DNA of 64,000 bases from Ignavibacteriota bacterium (GTDB lineage Bacteria > Bacteroidota > Ignavibacteria > Ignavibacteriales > Melioribacteraceae), in contig JABFGH010000012.1 of NCBI GenBank assembly GCA_013112585.1, positions 88,050 through 152,049 of the forward strand. Reading direction: 5' to 3'. Positions 37,229 to 44,896 of the stretch are shown piece by piece. Made by a program: the position numbers and the translations under genes. Position 1 is the first letter of the stretch. Every line of letters starts with the position of its first letter. Under the pieces are notes generated by a model. The model made no database searches and was not told the DNA's origin. It saw only the letters and a list, made by a program, of their open reading frames with translations.

Positions 37229-37459
37229 TTATTTTCGTTTAATTGAAGCCATTGGACACACTGCACTGCATTTAGGTACAGTAAAATTTTCACATTCATC
37301 GCAAATAAATGATGCGATGTAGTAATGAACCGAAGAAATTGCGTCATGAGTTTTACCTTCAAATTTGTATTTTTTATTCGGTTCATAAATTGCATCCTCC
37401 GGGCATTCGAGTACACATGCGCCGCAGTTAATGCATTCGTTTGTAATGTAATATCCCAT
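37229..37459 (-). CDS. 2[4Fe-4S] ferredoxin
   Basis: A 76-residue ferredoxin with two four-cysteine clusters: CINCGACVLECP (about 10-21) and CDECENFTVPKCSAVCP (about 53-69, with an extended loop as in Alvin-type ferredoxins). It is a soluble low-potential electron carrier. Its ATG overlaps the stop of the 4-TM membrane protein gene, so the two are translationally coupled. Together they could pass electrons between the flavin reductase and a membrane heme centre (inference). Confidence 0.94.
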   Translation of the reverse strand: MGYYITNECINCGACVLECPEDAIYEPNKKYKFEGKTHDAISSVHYYIASFICDECENFTVPKCSAVCPMASIKRK

Positions 37460-37914
37460 TAAAATTTTTCTCCTCTTGCTTCTCTTATTTTACTGCCTAC
37501 CGGTCTTATTCTTCCCCAAATAGAATAGAAAAATACTATCATCCCAATAACTTGTAACGCAGATGTAATTGAAATGAGGATATCAAAATCGCTAATCCAG
37601 AACAGCCCTTTAATAGTTTGAAATATAAACCTTAAACTAGTTGAAAGAGTCATCAGCCAATAAGTTACAAGTATCAAATCGGGGTTATATTTTTTATCTG
37701 TTTTATTCGGGCGCGGAAAAAACCAAAGTGCAACTCCCATAATCATCATCATAACGGAGCCTACTAAAATAACATGCGTATGTGCCGAAAGGAGTTCGGG
37801 GCTATAGCCGGTTTTAGCAATATACTTTGTGTACGACATATAGAGTCCGGTTAAAATACCAAGCACCAAAAATGCTATACTTGTTTTTACAAAATATCTA
37901 ACAGTTGTAAACAT
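37459..37914 (-). CDS. Four-helix membrane protein, single heme-copper-oxidase-like unit
   Basis: A 151-residue protein with four transmembrane segments. Helix 2 reads AHTHVILVGSVMMMIMGVAL followed by WFFPR (H45, H47). The same helix pattern (His near the start, Gly, then a closing Pro-Arg) marks helix 2 of the CcoN encoded at 42788-44203 and occurs in the 12-helix protein at 38226-39491. It is therefore one four-helix arc of a heme-copper-like fold. Such short proteins are usually annotated as cbb3 oxidase subunit I-like. Two His could bind heme. Function unknown. Confidence 0.82.
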   Translation of the reverse strand: MFTTVRYFVKTSIAFLVLGILTGLYMSYTKYIAKTGYSPELLSAHTHVILVGSVMMMIMGVALWFFPRPNKTDKKYNPDLILVTYWLMTLSTSLRFIFQTIKGLFWISDFDILISITSALQVIGMIVFFYSIWGRIRPVGSKIREARGEKF

Positions 37915-37924
37915 AATAATCCTC

Positions 37925-38221
37925 TCACATTCCCAGCTGCTGTTTGGCTTCGTCAGTCATTAGATCGGGCGTCCAGGGCGGCTGCCAAACCAGATTAATA
38001 ATTACATCCTTATCAGGGGAAAACTGTTTAACGGCGTTTTCTGCCCACCGGGTAATGCTATCGTGCATTGGGCAGCCCGGCGTTGTTAATGTCATTGTAA
38101 CTGTAATGCTGTTTTCTGTTTCTTTTATTCCGTAAACTAAACCTAAGTCAACAATGTTCAATCCTATCTCAGGATCAATAACATCTTTTAACACATTAAA
38201 TATTTTTTCGTTGTTGTTCAT
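37925..38221 (-). CDS. MIP18/SufT-like Fe-S assembly protein (DUF59)
   Basis: A 98-residue DUF59 protein. The core has LKDVIDPEIGLNIVDLGLVY (about 10-29) and VTMTLTTPGCPMHDSI with the conserved Cys (about 40-55), then INLVWQPPWTPDLMTDEA. Members (PaaD, SufT, MIP18) help mature Fe-S proteins. Its place between two heme-copper-like membrane proteins and near RIC and aconitase fits maintenance of Fe-S enzymes under stress. It is 4 bases from the upstream 12-helix gene. Confidence 0.92.
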   Translation of the reverse strand: MNNNEKIFNVLKDVIDPEIGLNIVDLGLVYGIKETENSITVTMTLTTPGCPMHDSITRWAENAVKQFSPDKDVIINLVWQPPWTPDLMTDEAKQQLGM

Positions 38222-38225
38222 AATT

Positions 38226-39491
38226 TTATTTTTTAAAAATTGTAATCATATTAAATAAAAAAATAATTGAGCTTAAAAACATAATTGTAAAAGAGACAAA
38301 AACTAACGCGCTGATATTAAAAGTAAGTGAAGAAATAATACCGATAAGCGCTGTTAACATTAAGTAAAACCCAATGTAAGCATACTTTTCATTAAACATT
38401 TCTTTCAGCAGCGGCACTTTTTCTAACCCAACTTTACTGCTGTATTTATGATACCAAACTAAAAAAGGAACAATTTTATACATTTGCCCGACAATTAAAA
38501 ATGAGACAAAACCAAATACAATTAAGCTGCCGTAAATTAATGTTAAGTTGGTAACATTATTATAATCTATAATTGAAATTATTAAGCCCAGCAAAGTTAC
38601 AATAGCTAACACAATATATGAGGTTACTGAAAATTTTATCCCGACATCAAATTTTTTTCGTAACCTCTTTTTAAAGATTAAACTTATTTGATAAAGAAAA
38701 ATATAAATACCGGCTGCTATTAATATTGAAAACAGATAAAATAAAACCCCTGTATTTTGATAATGCATCACCGTTGAAAGTCCAAGCAAACCGGCGTTAA
38801 TTAGTATGAAAGCCCACCATCCGCTTTTAAGAGAATAACCGTGTGAAAGAGTAAACATTGGAATAAGTTTAAATGAAACCCCCATAATTACCATTGAAAC
38901 CCAGCCGATAAAAGCGAGGTGCACATGAAGGTTTAAGTAGTTAAGATGATTTGCTTTGATGTAAGGGTGAAATAGATTTATTGCAAGCAGCAAGCCGGCA
39001 ATTGCAGTAACAAAAAAATAAAAAATAGCAGCACTTAAATAGTACCCTGTAAGATTCCACTTTTTTACTCTTAATAATGTAGCTATTGAATTATAAGAAA
39101 AAAGCAGCATTGCAATATTTAAAATTACAGCAGAACTAATCATAATTTTACTGCTTCCGAAATCAAAAAAACTGTAAACGAAACCAATAATTCCTATTGT
39201 AAAAATCCAGAATTGAATTTCAGCTAATTTTTCTGAGTGGAGTTTAACCTCAAGCACTACCGGTATTAGCTGAAACAAGGCTCCGAAAATTATCATTGTA
39301 ATCCAGCCCAAAGTTGCAATGTGCGTTAAAGCCAAAATAATTGGTTTAAAATGAAAGCCTGAAAAACTATCATAATTAATTAACATCAGCAGGTTAAGCA
39401 GCACAAAAGAAAAAATTGCCGTTATAAAATATTTAGCAACTATTTTAAACGGCGGTGCATAAGATGATGTTATTGAGTTAATCTGATTCAT
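38226..39491 (-). CDS. 12-helix NnrS-like/heme-copper-like membrane protein
   Basis: A 421-residue integral membrane protein with about 12 helices. It shows three repeats of a four-helix unit. Unit 1 has LTHIATLGWITMIIFG then FQLIP (H57), unit 2 has LHVHLAFIGWVSMVIMG then FKLIP (H189, H191), and unit 3 has FGFVSFLIVGQMYKIVP without the leading His. This three-fold build matches heme-copper oxidase subunit I and NnrS. The HH copper pair and Tyr of true oxidases are missing, so oxidase activity is unlikely. NnrS-like heme proteins relate to NO tolerance; that role is plausible here from the neighbours. Confidence 0.8.
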   Translation of the reverse strand: MNQINSITSSYAPPFKIVAKYFITAIFSFVLLNLLMLINYDSFSGFHFKPIILALTHIATLGWITMIIFGALFQLIPVVLEVKLHSEKLAEIQFWIFTIGIIGFVYSFFDFGSSKIMISSAVILNIAMLLFSYNSIATLLRVKKWNLTGYYLSAAIFYFFVTAIAGLLLAINLFHPYIKANHLNYLNLHVHLAFIGWVSMVIMGVSFKLIPMFTLSHGYSLKSGWWAFILINAGLLGLSTVMHYQNTGVLFYLFSILIAAGIYIFLYQISLIFKKRLRKKFDVGIKFSVTSYIVLAIVTLLGLIISIIDYNNVTNLTLIYGSLIVFGFVSFLIVGQMYKIVPFLVWYHKYSSKVGLEKVPLLKEMFNEKYAYIGFYLMLTALIGIISSLTFNISALVFVSFTIMFLSSIIFLFNMITIFKK

Positions 39492-39501
39492 TTTTCGTTT
39501 A

Positions 39502-40308
39502 TTATTTTTTTGTAATTATCACCTTGTAATAATTTTCTTCCATTTTATTTGATACAGCCTGGTAACCTCTTTCTTCAAGTTTAGGATATAGCATCATCGG
39601 CTCGCGATGATGATGAACGAGCAAAATAGTTTTATTATCAACCCGGGGCAGTGTCTCTAAAATCTTAATCATTGGTTCCGGAGGTCCAAGTTCTCTTACA
39701 TCAATTTCTATTACATTTGTTACATCATTTTCATGCTTATCTTGTTCATCCTCAGTCTCTACCTTATTCTTTGCTGCAGCTTCAGATATAAAGAAGTAAA
39801 CCTTAAAAACATTTTCATCTTTTTCCGTAAAATGATCAAACCCTTTTTTCTCTAACACCGAGTAGAGCGGAATCGGCTCAAAAGAATTTATGAGTAAGAA
39901 CATCTTTTCATTTCCTAACTCTTTAATAAAATTCATTATATCTAAAAACGGGTCTTTACCCGAATCAATAATTGGTCTTACATCTAATGTTTTTAAGCTC
40001 TGTTCATCGGCATCCTTCAAAAAATCCGGTTTGTCATTTTCAATATTCTTTTTCTCTTCATCAACAATTTCTTCGCTCTCAACTTTATCTAAATCAATAT
40101 TAATGGAGCTATTCAGTTTTTTGACAAGAGATTCAAGATCAACATCGGCGATTTTTGCTGCTTGTTCAACTGTTACTCTGGATGCGAAAGTTTTACGCAA
40201 TATATTGTTATTAAGTTTGTTAAAATGCGGACTCGCCTCTAAGAGTACATCAAGAGTCTGCGGGTGCGCATTAAGCATTTTTGATATTTTGGTATCTTTT
40301 GAAATCAC
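39502..40308 (-). CDS. DUF1858 plus tandem DUF2249 protein
   Basis: A 268-residue soluble protein. The N-terminal DUF1858 domain (about 3-70) has KISKMLNAHPQTLDVLLEAS. An acidic linker (about 75-105) follows, then two DUF2249-like domains: about 107-175 (LDVRPIIDSGKDPFLDIMNF, LINSFEPIPLYSVLEKKGF) and about 200-268 (IDVRELGPPEPMIKILETL, LLVHHHREPMMLYPKLEERG). It is the second gene after the predicted promoter, 11 bases from the first. The domain set is typical of denitrifier-type gene clusters; function is unknown. Confidence 0.88.
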   Translation of the reverse strand: MISKDTKISKMLNAHPQTLDVLLEASPHFNKLNNNILRKTFASRVTVEQAAKIADVDLESLVKKLNSSINIDLDKVESEEIVDEEKKNIENDKPDFLKDADEQSLKTLDVRPIIDSGKDPFLDIMNFIKELGNEKMFLLINSFEPIPLYSVLEKKGFDHFTEKDENVFKVYFFISEAAAKNKVETEDEQDKHENDVTNVIEIDVRELGPPEPMIKILETLPRVDNKTILLVHHHREPMMLYPKLEERGYQAVSNKMEENYYKVIITKK

Positions 40309-40319
40309 TCTGTTGTCTT

Positions 40320-40547
40320 TTATACTTTAGAAATATTAACTCGCCAAACTTCAGGTCCTTTTTCAACATACTCCCAACCGAACTGATTTGGTCGTTCAGC
40401 ATTGAATTGATAATAGAGCGGCATTGGATCATGATCATTAATTAGTTGAAATGTTTCGCCATTGTTGAGGTTATCAAACTCGGCAAAAATTGTTGGATGT
40501 TTTTCTCGCGGCTGAATTGGGCGAATATCTAATTGTTTATGTGACAT
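40320..40547 (-). CDS. DUF2249 family protein, first gene of the cluster
   Basis: A 75-residue DUF2249 protein: LDIRPIQPREKHPTIFAEFD, then LINDHDPMPLYYQFNAERP and the closing WEYVEKGPEVWRVNISKV. The HDPMPLYYQ motif is intact. It heads the minus-strand cluster that runs to 30760, and its start codon lies 66 bases downstream of an Fnr/Dnr-like palindrome at 40613-40626. Confidence 0.88.
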   Translation of the reverse strand: MSHKQLDIRPIQPREKHPTIFAEFDNLNNGETFQLINDHDPMPLYYQFNAERPNQFGWEYVEKGPEVWRVNISKV

Positions 40548-40612
40548 TGTGCTTCCTATTTTATTAGTGAAAAATAATAATAGAAAGCTAACAACTATAA
40601 AAAAGGATTTCC

Positions 40613-40626
40613 TTGACTTAAGTCAG
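40613..40626 (-). promoter_or_regulatory. Fnr/Dnr-like operator upstream of the DUF2249-RIC-aconitase cluster
   Basis: TTGAC-TTAA-GTCAG: two half-sites with a 4-base spacer, as for Crp/Fnr-family dimers. Its centre is about 72 bases upstream of the ATG at 40547. Related sites lie before the cbb3 operon (44299) and before the AhpD-like gene (44816). Confidence 0.65.
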
Positions 40627-40777
40627 TTTTGAACATTATAATTATATAGGTCCAAAACAGATTTTGGCACGCAGCTTAATGAAGAATATCCTGTCTATCT
40701 GCAAAGTCTGATTTTATAATGCCGGATTTTATTCACATAAAATATAATTCTAAGTTTTTTATTACTCCGGATACAAA

Positions 40778-41593
40778 TTAATTTTTGTTTATTCTAATTT
40801 TATGAACTTGTTCGGGCTTTATCAATCTTGAATTATTACCCCAACTCGATCTTTCATGATTTATTACAGCGGCAACCTCCTCATCGGATAATTGATCAGC
40901 CATGCCGGGCATTGGTGTATTATACTTAACTCCATTTATTGTTTTACCGTTCAAACCAAAAAGTATTGTTTTTATCTGCTCAGATGGATCATCCGAAAGC
41001 ACTACATCATTTCCCACCAAAGATGGGAAAACCTTCGGCAAACCTTGTCCATTTTCCTGATGGCAGCTTGAACAGCTTTTTCTGTAAATTTCCGCCCCGT
41101 TAATTGATGATATATTTGAAATACCTATATTATCAGAGGGCAAAATTTCCGCACTTCTGTAAGTAGGCGTATTTGCATATTGCTGAGAAGGGTTCCATTG
41201 ATTTATAAAATAAAACATACTCCATGCAGCAATACTAATAAATATAATCCACATCCATGTAGGAATTGGAGCGGGAGTTTCTGCTCTATTGGGTTCCCAA
41301 TTTTCCTGGTAAGCACCCCCGAATGAATTTAAAATTAATTTTAACTTTCCTTCAACAACATCATTTTCTTTTAACCCGTCAACGGCAATTCCCGGTCCAT
41401 TTCTAACAACAAAATTTATTTTTTTTACCGATCTTTTATTACCCGCATCAAGAGCAATAAATTTAATAGTATGTTCACCATCTTCAAGCATAGAAGTATC
41501 AAGTTCCATTTGAGCGGGCGGTTTATATGTAGCTATCGGTTCATTATCCGCATCAAGGTAAACTTCAATTTTACTATATTCATTTTGTTCCAT
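40778..41593 (-). CDS. Membrane-anchored cytochrome c with N-terminal Ig-like domain (cbb3 operon)
   Basis: A 271-residue protein. An N-terminal beta-rich domain (about 5-100, with LEDGEHTIKFIALDAGNKR and KINFVVRNGPGI) looks Ig-like. A single membrane helix PIPTWMWIIFISIAAWSMF lies at about 110-130, and a class I cytochrome c domain (about 160-265) carries one heme motif CSSCH and a late PMPGMADQLSDEE with the axial Met. It is not a standard CcoP, which has two hemes and no Ig-like domain, but it fills that place at the end of the cbb3 operon. It starts 2 bases after the small membrane gene. Confidence 0.88.
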   Translation of the reverse strand: MEQNEYSKIEVYLDADNEPIATYKPPAQMELDTSMLEDGEHTIKFIALDAGNKRSVKKINFVVRNGPGIAVDGLKENDVVEGKLKLILNSFGGAYQENWEPNRAETPAPIPTWMWIIFISIAAWSMFYFINQWNPSQQYANTPTYRSAEILPSDNIGISNISSINGAEIYRKSCSSCHQENGQGLPKVFPSLVGNDVVLSDDPSEQIKTILFGLNGKTINGVKYNTPMPGMADQLSDEEVAAVINHERSSWGNNSRLIKPEQVHKIRINKN

Positions 41594-41595
41594 GT

Positions 41596-41823
41596 TTATA
41601 AATCCAATAAAATTTTTCTTTTTATATGCTCCTTAGATTTTTCTTTAGGTTTAATCATAAACTTAAAAGTCAGAAGCGAAACAAATGCTACAACAAGAAG
41701 TGAAAATCCATAGACCAAATAAAATATAAATGCATTAGCCGGTTCATTTACATCACCGAAACTTTCCGGCAGCGAGCACGATTGAACTAGCATATAACCT
41801 ATAACTTGCATTGCAATAATCAT
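41596..41823 (-). CDS. Small single-helix subunit of the cbb3 operon
   Basis: A 75-residue protein with an N-terminal hydrophobic part (MIIAMQVIGYMLVQSC), a second strong helix (FIFYLVYGFSLLVVAFVSLL, about 32-51) and a basic tail KPKEKSKEHIKRK. It overlaps the upstream CcoO-like gene by 4 bases. By position and size it resembles CcoQ-type or supernumerary oxidase subunits, but I see no diagnostic motif. Function inferred from context only. Confidence 0.65.
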   Translation of the reverse strand: MIIAMQVIGYMLVQSCSLPESFGDVNEPANAFIFYLVYGFSLLVVAFVSLLTFKFMIKPKEKSKEHIKRKILLDL

Positions 41824-42791
41824 TTTCTCTCTGCCCTAATCATTTTTACATCCTCAGCAGTGACCTCAGAACCGTTATTACCCCAGTTAGTTCTTTCGTA
41901 ATTTATTATAGCGGCAATTTCTTCATCGGAAAAATTTTCTGCCTGTGCAGGCATTTCGGAGGTATATTCAACTCCATCAATAACTTTACCCTTACTTCCG
42001 AAAAGAACTATTCTTATATGTTCTTCCGCATTATCTGAATCGACTACTGCCGAGTTTTTAAGCGGAGGAAATATAGAAGGAATCCCTTCTCCGTTTTGCT
42101 GGTGACAGCTTGCACAACTTGAGTTATAAAGATTTTGCCCCATAGTTCCCGAAGAGTTTTTATCCGCCGAACTAAACAATTCACTATTGTTAAGCCCTTT
42201 AATTGGAGCTTGTTTTAAGTAAAGCAGGTACGCTACTAAATTTTCGGCATCTTCGGTTGCAATTACTTTTCCTTCTTTGGGTGCAGTATCGGGCGGCAAA
42301 GAAATTACAACATCGTTTTCGCCTACACTATCCTTTATTTCAAACAGCCAGGGATAAGCCTGCATAATTGAAGATTTAACAACCGCCCTTGGATTATACA
42401 AATGAATGTAATGCCAGGATTTACTCGGCTGCCTGTTTCCTATATTGCTTAAGTCTGGTCCGGTTCTTTCACTGCCAAGCACGGCGGGAGTCATTCTTAA
42501 ATCATCAAGCGGTTTTAGATATGCATAGTCGCCCGGTGCCGAAGGTCTGCCGAAAATCAAATCGCTTTCTAAGGGGCGCACTTGCTGGGTGTGACAATAC
42601 AAACAGCCTTCCGATACATATACCCCAAGTCCTTTAAATTCTTCAGGAGTCATAGGCTTTAAACCGGGAGTCGGCTCAATTTCATTTAAATTATATGCCG
42701 GTGCAATTGCAATTATTATTGATAGAAAAACAAATCCCCAAAACACAACATTAAAAAGAAGTTTATGATTTTCATGAAAATTTAGCTTCAT
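41820..42791 (-). CDS. ccoO: CcoO-type subunit fused to a cytochrome c domain
   Basis: A 323-residue membrane-anchored dihaem protein. A helix at about 12-32 is followed by a CcoO-like domain with GCLYCHTQQVRPL (first heme) and GDYAYLKPLDDLRMTPAVLG, SERTGPDLSNIG and HLYNPRAVV. From about 205 comes a second domain with CASCHQQNGEGIP, ending in NYERTNWGNNGS. Standard CcoO is monoheme and about 200-240 residues, so this is a CcoO-cytochrome c fusion that takes one of the hemes normally in CcoP. It overlaps CcoN by 4 bases. Confidence 0.9.
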   Translation of the reverse strand: MKLNFHENHKLLFNVVFWGFVFLSIIIAIAPAYNLNEIEPTPGLKPMTPEEFKGLGVYVSEGCLYCHTQQVRPLESDLIFGRPSAPGDYAYLKPLDDLRMTPAVLGSERTGPDLSNIGNRQPSKSWHYIHLYNPRAVVKSSIMQAYPWLFEIKDSVGENDVVISLPPDTAPKEGKVIATEDAENLVAYLLYLKQAPIKGLNNSELFSSADKNSSGTMGQNLYNSSCASCHQQNGEGIPSIFPPLKNSAVVDSDNAEEHIRIVLFGSKGKVIDGVEYTSEMPAQAENFSDEEIAAIINYERTNWGNNGSEVTAEDVKMIRAERK

Positions 42792-44203
42792 ACCGATTCC
42801 TCTGCTGTCTCTAAAACAAAATCTTTATTACTTGCAGGCTGCATTTTGAAAATGTTAAAAGCGAACACCAAATGAGCAATAAACATAAGAGTTCCGCCCA
42901 CGGCACGCCAAAGCCAATAAGGAGCCATTAGTTCTACAGAGTTTATAAATGGCAAACCATCAATCCATGATTGACCTTGAAGAGTTCCGCCAATCATTAA
43001 AGCAAAACCGTATATTAATAATCCTATAAGTGCAAACCAGAAGTGTATGCCTACTAGTATATGCGATGGCTCGTTACCTGTTAAGCGGGGCATTAGCGCA
43101 TAGATGCCTCCCCATATCAAGAAAACAACAAAGCCGTACATTGTAAGATGAGAATGTGCTACAGTGAAATTTGTAAAATGCCAAATTTTATTTAATGAGC
43201 GAAGGGCTTCTAATGAACCTTGCCCTGAAGCTAAAAAGTAAAATATTACACCCACAAGTATATACGGAAGCGAATAACTTTTTGCAATGGTTCTGAAACT
43301 TCCTTTCATTGTTAGGAGAAAATTTGCCGTGCCCGCAAATAATGTTACAAACATTCCAAAACTAAAAACTATTGCTACCGTTTGAAGCCACCATGGAATT
43401 GGTGCAAACACAAAATGATGAGCGCCGATTAAGGAATAGAAAACCATTTGAGTCCAGAACGCCAGCACGCCAAGCGAATAAGAATAAATTGGTTTGTTAA
43501 GGAGCTTTGGAAGAAAGTAATAGGTGAGTCCTAATACTAATGGTGTAAACCACATTCCTACTCCCATGTGCATATAATAACCTTGAATTATGGTTTCGCC
43601 CAGACTGTTTTGGTAAAAAGGTAAATAAGCAATTACTACTACTACCATTGTCCATATAAAGGCTGCAAGTATGTACCAATTTGAAAGATATATTTCTCTA
43701 GTTTTTCTTGCGGCAACTGTTTTATATAGATTGAGCAAATTAGCTCCTATGCCCAAAGCAAATAGTAACATTACGGGCCAGGTAAACTCTCTGTATTCCT
43801 GCCCGCCGTTATTTATACCGAGAAATAAACTAATAACTCCTAACAGTACGGAGAGATTTATTACATACAGTGCCTGGCGGCTTAGCAATAAATTATAAAG
43901 ACGATTCTGACTTGTTCTTGGAACGACGTAAAGCGCAAGCCCAATCATTGAAAGTGAAGTCCACCCCCAAAACACAACATTAGTATGAATTGGACGCAGC
44001 CTGCCGAATGATAACCATGCAGTGTTTCCCCAATCAGGGTAAATAAATTTAAGCCCAAGAAACAGACCAACAAAAGATCCAAAAATTAGCCAGGCGGTTG
44101 CCGATAAAAGGTAGTGGTATATTAGCTTTGTTAATCGACTATCTTCATCAATTATTTCATCTATTTTACTTTTTGAAACAGTGATTGGTCTTGTTAACTC
44201 CAC
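42788..44203 (-). CDS. ccoN: cbb3-type cytochrome c oxidase subunit I (CcoN)
   Basis: A 471-residue 12-helix heme-copper oxidase subunit I. Ligands in order: H73 (RPIHTNVVFWGW, low-spin heme), H212 (YYMHMGVGM, CuB), Y256 (VFYSLIGAHHF, in the position of the cbb3 cross-linked Tyr), H262-H263 (CuB), H350 and H352 (VAHSHLTMYG, hemes). The Tyr and the HH pair argue for an oxygen reductase rather than a NO reductase. From memory, the Glu of the cbb3 motif EGPMMAIKS appears here as Gln (SGQGSLEALRS, about 326-336). It is the first gene of a four-gene operon with an Fnr-like site about 100 bases upstream. Confidence 0.92.
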   Translation of the reverse strand: MELTRPITVSKSKIDEIIDEDSRLTKLIYHYLLSATAWLIFGSFVGLFLGLKFIYPDWGNTAWLSFGRLRPIHTNVVFWGWTSLSMIGLALYVVPRTSQNRLYNLLLSRQALYVINLSVLLGVISLFLGINNGGQEYREFTWPVMLLFALGIGANLLNLYKTVAARKTREIYLSNWYILAAFIWTMVVVVIAYLPFYQNSLGETIIQGYYMHMGVGMWFTPLVLGLTYYFLPKLLNKPIYSYSLGVLAFWTQMVFYSLIGAHHFVFAPIPWWLQTVAIVFSFGMFVTLFAGTANFLLTMKGSFRTIAKSYSLPYILVGVIFYFLASGQGSLEALRSLNKIWHFTNFTVAHSHLTMYGFVVFLIWGGIYALMPRLTGNEPSHILVGIHFWFALIGLLIYGFALMIGGTLQGQSWIDGLPFINSVELMAPYWLWRAVGGTLMFIAHLVFAFNIFKMQPASNKDFVLETAEESV

Positions 44204-44298
44204 AAGAATTTACCTTTCTAAATTTTTTTACTATAAAAATCAAGAATTACGTTTATTTGTTACTTGTTTTAAAATTGGCATTAGTTAAAAAGAATAAA

Positions 44299-44312
44299 AT
44301 GACTTAAGTCAA
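44299..44312 (-). promoter_or_regulatory. Fnr/Dnr-like operator upstream of ccoN
   Basis: ATGAC-TTAA-GTCAA, with a perfect TGACTTAAGTCA core. Its centre is about 102 bases upstream of the ccoN ATG. It shares core and spacer with the sites at 40613 and 44816, and the Crp/Fnr-family regulator is encoded 2 kb away. Confidence 0.65.
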
Positions 44313-44432
44313 ATTGCGTATGAATGTTTTTCAAAAATGTAGTAGAAACTTTACCTTTGTCGAGTTTTGAAAAACTTAACTTCTGGTCTTGTAATGTTCG
44401 GGAGTTCAATTCAGGCTAACTTTAAAGGGTTG

Positions 44433-44516
44433 CGAAGTAGTCGAATATAAATAGCCATAGATGATACTTATGGAATAAAATTAATTGCAGCGAACAGCAA
44501 CCCGGAAGGGGTTGAA
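44433..44516 (+). repeat. Intergenic repeat, copy 1 of 2
   Basis: 84 bases beginning CGAAGTAGTCGAATATAAAT and ending GGAAGGGGTTGAA. It contains a hairpin around ATAGCCATAG...TATGG and an AACCC...GGGTT hairpin. Copy 2 lies at 44661-44744 in the same orientation with about 10 differences. Between them are two smaller palindromes, GAACCGCTCTGCGGTTC (about 44564-44580) and AACCCCTAACGGGGTT (about 44616-44631). The open frame at 44422-44613 on the other strand is an artefact of this region. Confidence 0.7.
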
Positions 44517-44660
44517 TAATGATTGAAAAAATAATGAGAGCTGCTTTATGAGAATTTTTTGTTGAACCGCTCTGCGGTTCGATGTTATTTTTTATTAAAT
44601 TTTCTACAAACATTTAACCCCTAACGGGGTTAACTACTTCGGGGTAATTTTGCTGGACTA

Positions 44661-44744
44661 CGAAGTAGTCGAATATAAATAGCCATAGGTGGAACCTGTG
44701 GCATAAAATTAATTACAGTGAACAGCAACCCCAACGGGGTTGAA
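44661..44744 (+). repeat. Intergenic repeat, copy 2 of 2
   Basis: Same 84-base unit as 44433-44516. The differences conserve pairing in the first stem (CCATAGGTGGAACCTGTGG) and in the second (AACCCCAACGGGGTT), which suggests that structure, not only sequence, is kept. Confidence 0.7.
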
Positions 44745-44815
44745 GAATATTTACTTTTATAATGAAAGATTAGCTCTTTATTGCAAGCAGAAGCTTTTTG
44801 ACAAAGTTAACTTTT

Positions 44816-44829
44816 TTGACTAAAGTCAT
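44816..44829 (+). promoter_or_regulatory. Fnr/Dnr-like operator upstream of the AhpD-like/flavin reductase pair
   Basis: TTGAC-TAAA-GTCAT, centred about 74 bases before the ATG at 44897. A second, weaker TTGAC-AAAG-TTAAC lies just upstream (44798-44811). The distance to the start matches that of the 40613 site. Confidence 0.6.
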
Positions 44830-44896
44830 GTGTTTCCTTTTCAATCTTATGTAGTTTTTTTTGATAAGTAGTTATAATATTTTAAAGGAGTAGAAA

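Noticed and set aside
38226..39491. A second terminal oxidase subunit I
   Set aside because: The His-His copper pair and the active-site Tyr are missing and the third unit lacks its His, so only a heme-copper-like or NnrS-like label is justified.
42788..44203. Nitric oxide reductase NorB instead of oxygen reductase CcoN
   Set aside because: A Tyr (Y256) lies in the cross-link position before the HH pair, the NorB-type Glu near the first CuB His is absent, and CcoO-like and cytochrome c subunits follow.
44422..44613. 63-codon minus-strand open frame upstream of ccoN
   Set aside because: It overlaps the duplicated intergenic repeat and adjacent palindromes; no family and no ribosome-binding site.
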